From positions 1 through 14,469 of the forward strand of contig CAYYJM010000163.1 in NCBI GenBank assembly GCA_964471755.1: a stretch of DNA of 14,469 nucleotides. The letters run 5' to 3'. Below, in pieces: positions 12,016 to 14,469 of the stretch. Origin of the DNA: CAYYJM01 sp964471755 (lineage in GTDB: Bacteria > Planctomycetota > Planctomycetia > Gemmatales > Gemmataceae). The stretch's first letter is position 1; each line of letters starts with the position of its first letter. The position numbers and the translations under genes were made by a program. Under the pieces are notes generated by a model. That model searched no databases and was not told where the DNA came from. It saw nothing but the letters and a program-made list of their open reading frames with translations.

Positions 12016-14043
12016 ATGAGTACGACGTTGAACATGGACCGACACACACTCAACCTGCTGGAGTTCGACCGGGTGCGCGAGCTGCTGGCCGGCTACGCCG
12101 CCTGCGCCCTGGGCAAGGAACTCGCCCGCCAGATCGAACCCAGTACCGATGTCGAGACCATCCGGCGCGACCTCGCCCTGGTCACCGAGATGGCCGAGGC
12201 CATCGGCATGGGCCAGAGTCCGCCCTTCGGTGGCCTGCACGACGTCCGCCTGATCCTGCGTCGGGCCGCCATCGGAGCCCAGCTCACCGTCGATCAGCTA
12301 CTCAGTGTCGCCGACACGCTCACCTGCACCGGCAACATGTACCGCTACCGGATGCGTCTGCCGGACAGGTTCACACGCCTGCTCGATCTGCTGCAACCCA
12401 TCGAGGATCTCGGCCTCGTCGCCAAGAGCATCACGGCCTGCATCGACACGCGCGGCTACGTCCTGGACATGGCCAGCCGCGAACTGGCCGCCATCCGGGT
12501 GAAGATCGCCGACATCGACGAGCGCGTTCAGGCCCAGATCCGCCGGCTGCTCCGCGATCCGAAACTACGCGAGGTGTTGCGCTATCCGAACGCGACGGTC
12601 AGCGGCGACCACTACGTCCTGCCGGTCGCGGTCAATCATCGCCAGAAGATCCCCGGTGTGGTCCATCGCACGTCGAGTACCGGCGAGACGGTCTTCATCG
12701 AGCCGGCCGCCGTCGCCGACCTGAGCGCCGAGCGGAGCATCGTCAAGGCCGAGGAGGAACGCGAGATCGGCAAGGTTTTACGCCGACTCTCGCACGAGGT
12801 CGCCAAGGTGGCCAAACCACTCGGCTACGCCATCGATCTGCTGGCGAAACTCGACCTGATCACCGCCAAGGCTCGCTTCAGCCGTGACTTCCGCATGTTC
12901 GCCCCGGATGTCAACACCGAGGGGCAATTCTGGCTCCGACAGGCACGTCATCCGATTCTGGAACATCTCTTTCGGCAAGACACTCCCGCAAGTGCAGACA
13001 CTCCCCCGGCTGTCGCCGGGGGCTCGCCTGTCGCCGGGGGCTCGCCTGGTGCCGGGGGCTCGCCTGGTGCCGGGGGCTCGCCTGGTGCCGGGGGCTCGCC
13101 TGGGGGCCGACGTGAGGTCGTGCCGATCGATATACGGCTCGGGTACACCTATCATCTGCTGGTCGTGACGGGGCCGAACACCGGCGGCAAGACGGTCTGT
13201 CTGAAGACGGCCGGCCTGCTCGCCCTGATGGCTCAGTGTGCCATGCACATCCCGGCCGGCGAGGGGAGCAGCGTCCCGGTCTTCACGCAGATCCTGGCCG
13301 ACATCGGCGACGAACAGAGTCTCGAACAATCCCTCTCGACCTTCAGTTCGCATGTCTCGCGCATCGCCGCCATCCTGAAGACTGCTGATGCTCGAAGCCT
13401 CGTCCTGCTGGACGAGTTGGGAGCCGGCACCGACCCGACCGAGGGAGCCGCCCTGGGCCGGGCCATCCTCGACGAGCTGGATCGCCTGGAGTGTCGAGCG
13501 ATGGTCACCACGCATCTCGGTGATCTGAAGACGTACGCCTTCAACAACGACCACGCCGAGAACGCGGCCGTCGAGTTCGACGTGGAGACGCTCCGGCCGA
13601 CGTATCGGCTGCACATCGGTCAGTTCGGCCAGAGCAACGCCCTGAAGATCGCCCGGCGATTGAAGCTGCCGAAGGCCCTGCTCCAGCGAGCGCAGAAGTA
13701 TCTGCGCCGGAAGCAGAAACGCGCCCCGGAGATGCTGCAACTCCAGCAGCTGCGTGAGCAGGCGGAGAAGGCCCGCGAGGAGGCCCTGGCCGCCCAGCAC
13801 GAGGCCGAGCGTCAGCGTGAGGAGATGCGTCAGAAGTCCGAGGCGATTCAACGCGAGGCGGAGAAGGCCGCCGCCCTGCGTGACTGGCGGAGCAAGCTCC
13901 AGCCGAACGGCACCGTTCATGTGCCGCGCTTCGGCAAGGATGGCCGGATCGTTCGGATCGACCACCGCAAGAACGTCGCGGTGGTCGCGGTCGGCCTCGG
14001 TCAGTGGGAGGTCGGCCTCGACGAGGTGCTGCCGCCGAAGTGA
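12016..14043 (+). CDS. mutS2: MutS2 family ATPase lacking the Smr domain
   Basis: MutS2 is a MutS-related ATPase without the mismatch-recognition domain, linked in other bacteria to suppression of recombination and to rescue of collided ribosomes. This 675-residue copy has an N-terminal core/lever region (about 1-320), the ATPase with Walker A GPNTGGKT (386-393), Walker B LVLLDE (462-467), GAGTDPTEGAAL and VTTHLGDLK, a Glu/Gln/Arg-rich coiled coil (about 565-630) and a KOW-like C-terminal segment. It stops there: the C-terminal Smr nuclease domain of most MutS2 proteins (near 780 residues) is absent, with no remnant before the terminator. Residues 322-363 are a low-complexity insertion with five copies of an AGGSPG-type hexapeptide encoded by an 18-bp repeat. 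ATG 12016 and ATG 12034 both lack a clear ribosome site; the second matches the usual family start better. Confidence 0.93.
   Translation: MSTTLNMDRHTLNLLEFDRVRELLAGYAACALGKELARQIEPSTDVETIRRDLALVTEMAEAIGMGQSPPFGGLHDVRLILRRAAIGAQLTVDQLLSVADTLTCTGNMYRYRMRLPDRFTRLLDLLQPIEDLGLVAKSITACIDTRGYVLDMASRELAAIRVKIADIDERVQAQIRRLLRDPKLREVLRYPNATVSGDHYVLPVAVNHRQKIPGVVHRTSSTGETVFIEPAAVADLSAERSIVKAEEEREIGKVLRRLSHEVAKVAKPLGYAIDLLAKLDLITAKARFSRDFRMFAPDVNTEGQFWLRQARHPILEHLFRQDTPASADTPPAVAGGSPVAGGSPGAGGSPGAGGSPGAGGSPGGRREVVPIDIRLGYTYHLLVVTGPNTGGKTVCLKTAGLLALMAQCAMHIPAGEGSSVPVFTQILADIGDEQSLEQSLSTFSSHVSRIAAILKTADARSLVLLDELGAGTDPTEGAALGRAILDELDRLECRAMVTTHLGDLKTYAFNNDHAENAAVEFDVETLRPTYRLHIGQFGQSNALKIARRLKLPKALLQRAQKYLRRKQKRAPEMLQLQQLREQAEKAREEALAAQHEAERQREEMRQKSEAIQREAEKAAALRDWRSKLQPNGTVHVPRFGKDGRIVRIDHRKNVAVVAVGLGQWEVGLDEVLPPK
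12978..13005 (+). repeat. Direct repeat AGACACTCCC, 18-bp spacing, in mutS2
   Basis: AGACACTCCC occurs at 12978-12987 and 12996-13005, exactly 18 bp apart, the period of the tandem array that follows. It encodes the repeated DTP tripeptide at residues 322 and 328. It marks the left border of the low-complexity insertion. Confidence 0.7.
13003..13104 (+). repeat. Palindromic repeat unit expanded into five 18-bp copies inside mutS2
   Basis: The segment opens with a perfect palindrome, CCCCCGGC at 13003-13010 and GCCGGGGG at 13015-13022 around TGTC. The right arm begins an 18-bp unit, GCCGGGGGCTCGCCTGGT, repeated five times without gaps (13015-13104; the first copy ends GTC, the last GGG). Each copy is six codons, so the frame is kept and the product is AGGSPV followed by AGGSPG units. 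Near-identity of copies 2-5 suggests recent expansion. Confidence 0.93.
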
Positions 14044-14046
14044 TCG

Positions 14047-14080
14047 TCATTGAGCCGCCGGCTTGCCGGCGGCTCAATGA
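14047..14080. terminator. Perfect 16-bp hairpin between mutS2 and acnA, likely bidirectional terminator
   Basis: Arms of 16 bases at 14047-14062 and 14065-14080 are perfectly complementary around a TT loop. The hairpin begins four bases after the mutS2 stop and ends five bases before the acnA stop, so it serves both convergent genes. No clear U-tract follows on either strand. The core CCGCCGGC-TT-GCCGGCGG is the reverse complement of the hairpin at 540-557 between groES and groEL. Confidence 0.75.
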
Positions 14081-14084
14081 AGAG

Positions 14085-14469
14085 TCACTTCTGTTCGAGC
14101 AGCTGTCGCAGCACGAATTGCAGGATGCCGCCGTGCTGGTAGTAGCGGACCTCCTGTGGCGTATCGATGCGGAGGATCACCTGGAACGTCCGGCTCCAGC
14201 CGTCCGGCCGGTGCGCTCGCACGGTCAGTTCCTTGCCGGCCACGTTGCCCGAGGCGAACAGCTCGCCCAGGCCGACGAAGTCGAACGACTCTTCGCCGGA
14301 CAGGCCGAGGCTGGTCACGTCCTCGCCCGTCTTGAACTGTAGCGGCAGAACGCCCATGCCGATCAGGTTGCTGCGGTGAATCCGCTCGTAGCTCTCGGCG
14401 ATGACGACCTTGATGCCGAGCAGCATCGTCCCCTTGGCCGCCCAGTCCCGCGACGAGCCCGAGCCGTAC
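14085..14469 (-). CDS. acnA: Aconitate hydratase A, C-terminal part, cut by window edge
   Basis: Aconitase interconverts citrate and isocitrate in the TCA cycle with a 4Fe-4S cluster. Only the last 127 residues are visible, covering the swivel domain. They begin YGSGSSRDWAAKGT, whose SSRDW holds the conserved substrate-binding Ser and Arg, followed by GIKVVIAESYERIHRSNLIGMG and VLPLQF, hallmarks of the AcnA/IRP branch rather than AcnB. The end, RIDTPQEVRYYQHGGILQFVLRQLL, is also typical. The stop codon TGA is at 14085-14087. The cluster cysteines lie outside the window. It converges on mutS2 with a shared hairpin between them. Confidence 0.95.
   Translation of the reverse strand, partial: YGSGSSRDWAAKGTMLLGIKVVIAESYERIHRSNLIGMGVLPLQFKTGEDVTSLGLSGEESFDFVGLGELFASGNVAGKELTVRAHRPDGWSRTFQVILRIDTPQEVRYYQHGGILQFVLRQLLEQK

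Noticed and set aside
13015..13104. CRISPR-like array
   Set aside because: The 18-bp units are contiguous with no spacers and lie inside a coding frame.
12778..13965. Minus-strand reading frame of 395 codons opposite mutS2
   Set aside because: Antisense to the ATPase domain of mutS2, with repeat-derived TRRAPG stretches and no domain.

Overview
The window looks like chromosomal DNA of a planctomycete, most likely of the Gemmataceae/Gemmatales type. The evidence is high GC, a very large secreted PVC-type beta-propeller/HEAT/cupredoxin/cytochrome c protein of the kind typical of the Planctomycetes-Verrucomicrobia-Chlamydiae group, a secreted BNR sialidase-like protein, a zinc-ribbon PP2C phosphatase and palindromic intergenic repeats. 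A 10-base run of N at 10037-10046 marks an assembly join.

Layout. On the minus strand from 1 to 1677, read right to left, lie nadD, groES and the 5' part of groEL, which runs off the left edge. A divergent small membrane protein (1852-2280, plus) follows. A cluster of four palindromic repeats (2293-2450) separates it from a tightly spaced minus-strand block, read from 9901 down to 2432: a zinc-ribbon PP2C phosphatase, a flavin disulfide oxidoreductase, a 1233-residue SGNH/PVC-propeller/HEAT/cupredoxin/cytochrome c fusion, and a BNR sialidase-like protein. The gaps are 37, 104 and 33 bp. Right of the N gap come a small secreted Tyr/Gly/Pro-rich protein with a clear terminator (10060-10089) and a secreted beta-propeller protein, both minus. 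Divergent from these is mutS2 (plus, 12016-14043). It converges on the 3' part of acnA (minus, cut by the right edge) across a perfect 16-bp hairpin.

How the genes may work together. nadD, groES, groEL, mutS2 and acnA are housekeeping genes. The PP2C-to-sialidase block could be an operon combining a phosphatase regulator, a flavin redox enzyme and a large exported copper/heme protein with a hydrolase; this is inferred from strand and spacing only. No defence system, prophage, CRISPR array or RNA gene is visible.

The most interesting non-gene signal is a set of palindromic repeats that intrude on genes. One family supplies the stop codon and last residues of the sialidase-like gene. A second, with the same head sequence, appears to have inserted in frame into mutS2 and expanded into five 18-bp repeats just before the ATPase domain. 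A third hairpin core recurs between groES and groEL, where it can form two mutually exclusive structures, and between mutS2 and acnA. Three TGCC-N5-GGCA-like sites also lie upstream of groES at near-integral helical spacing.
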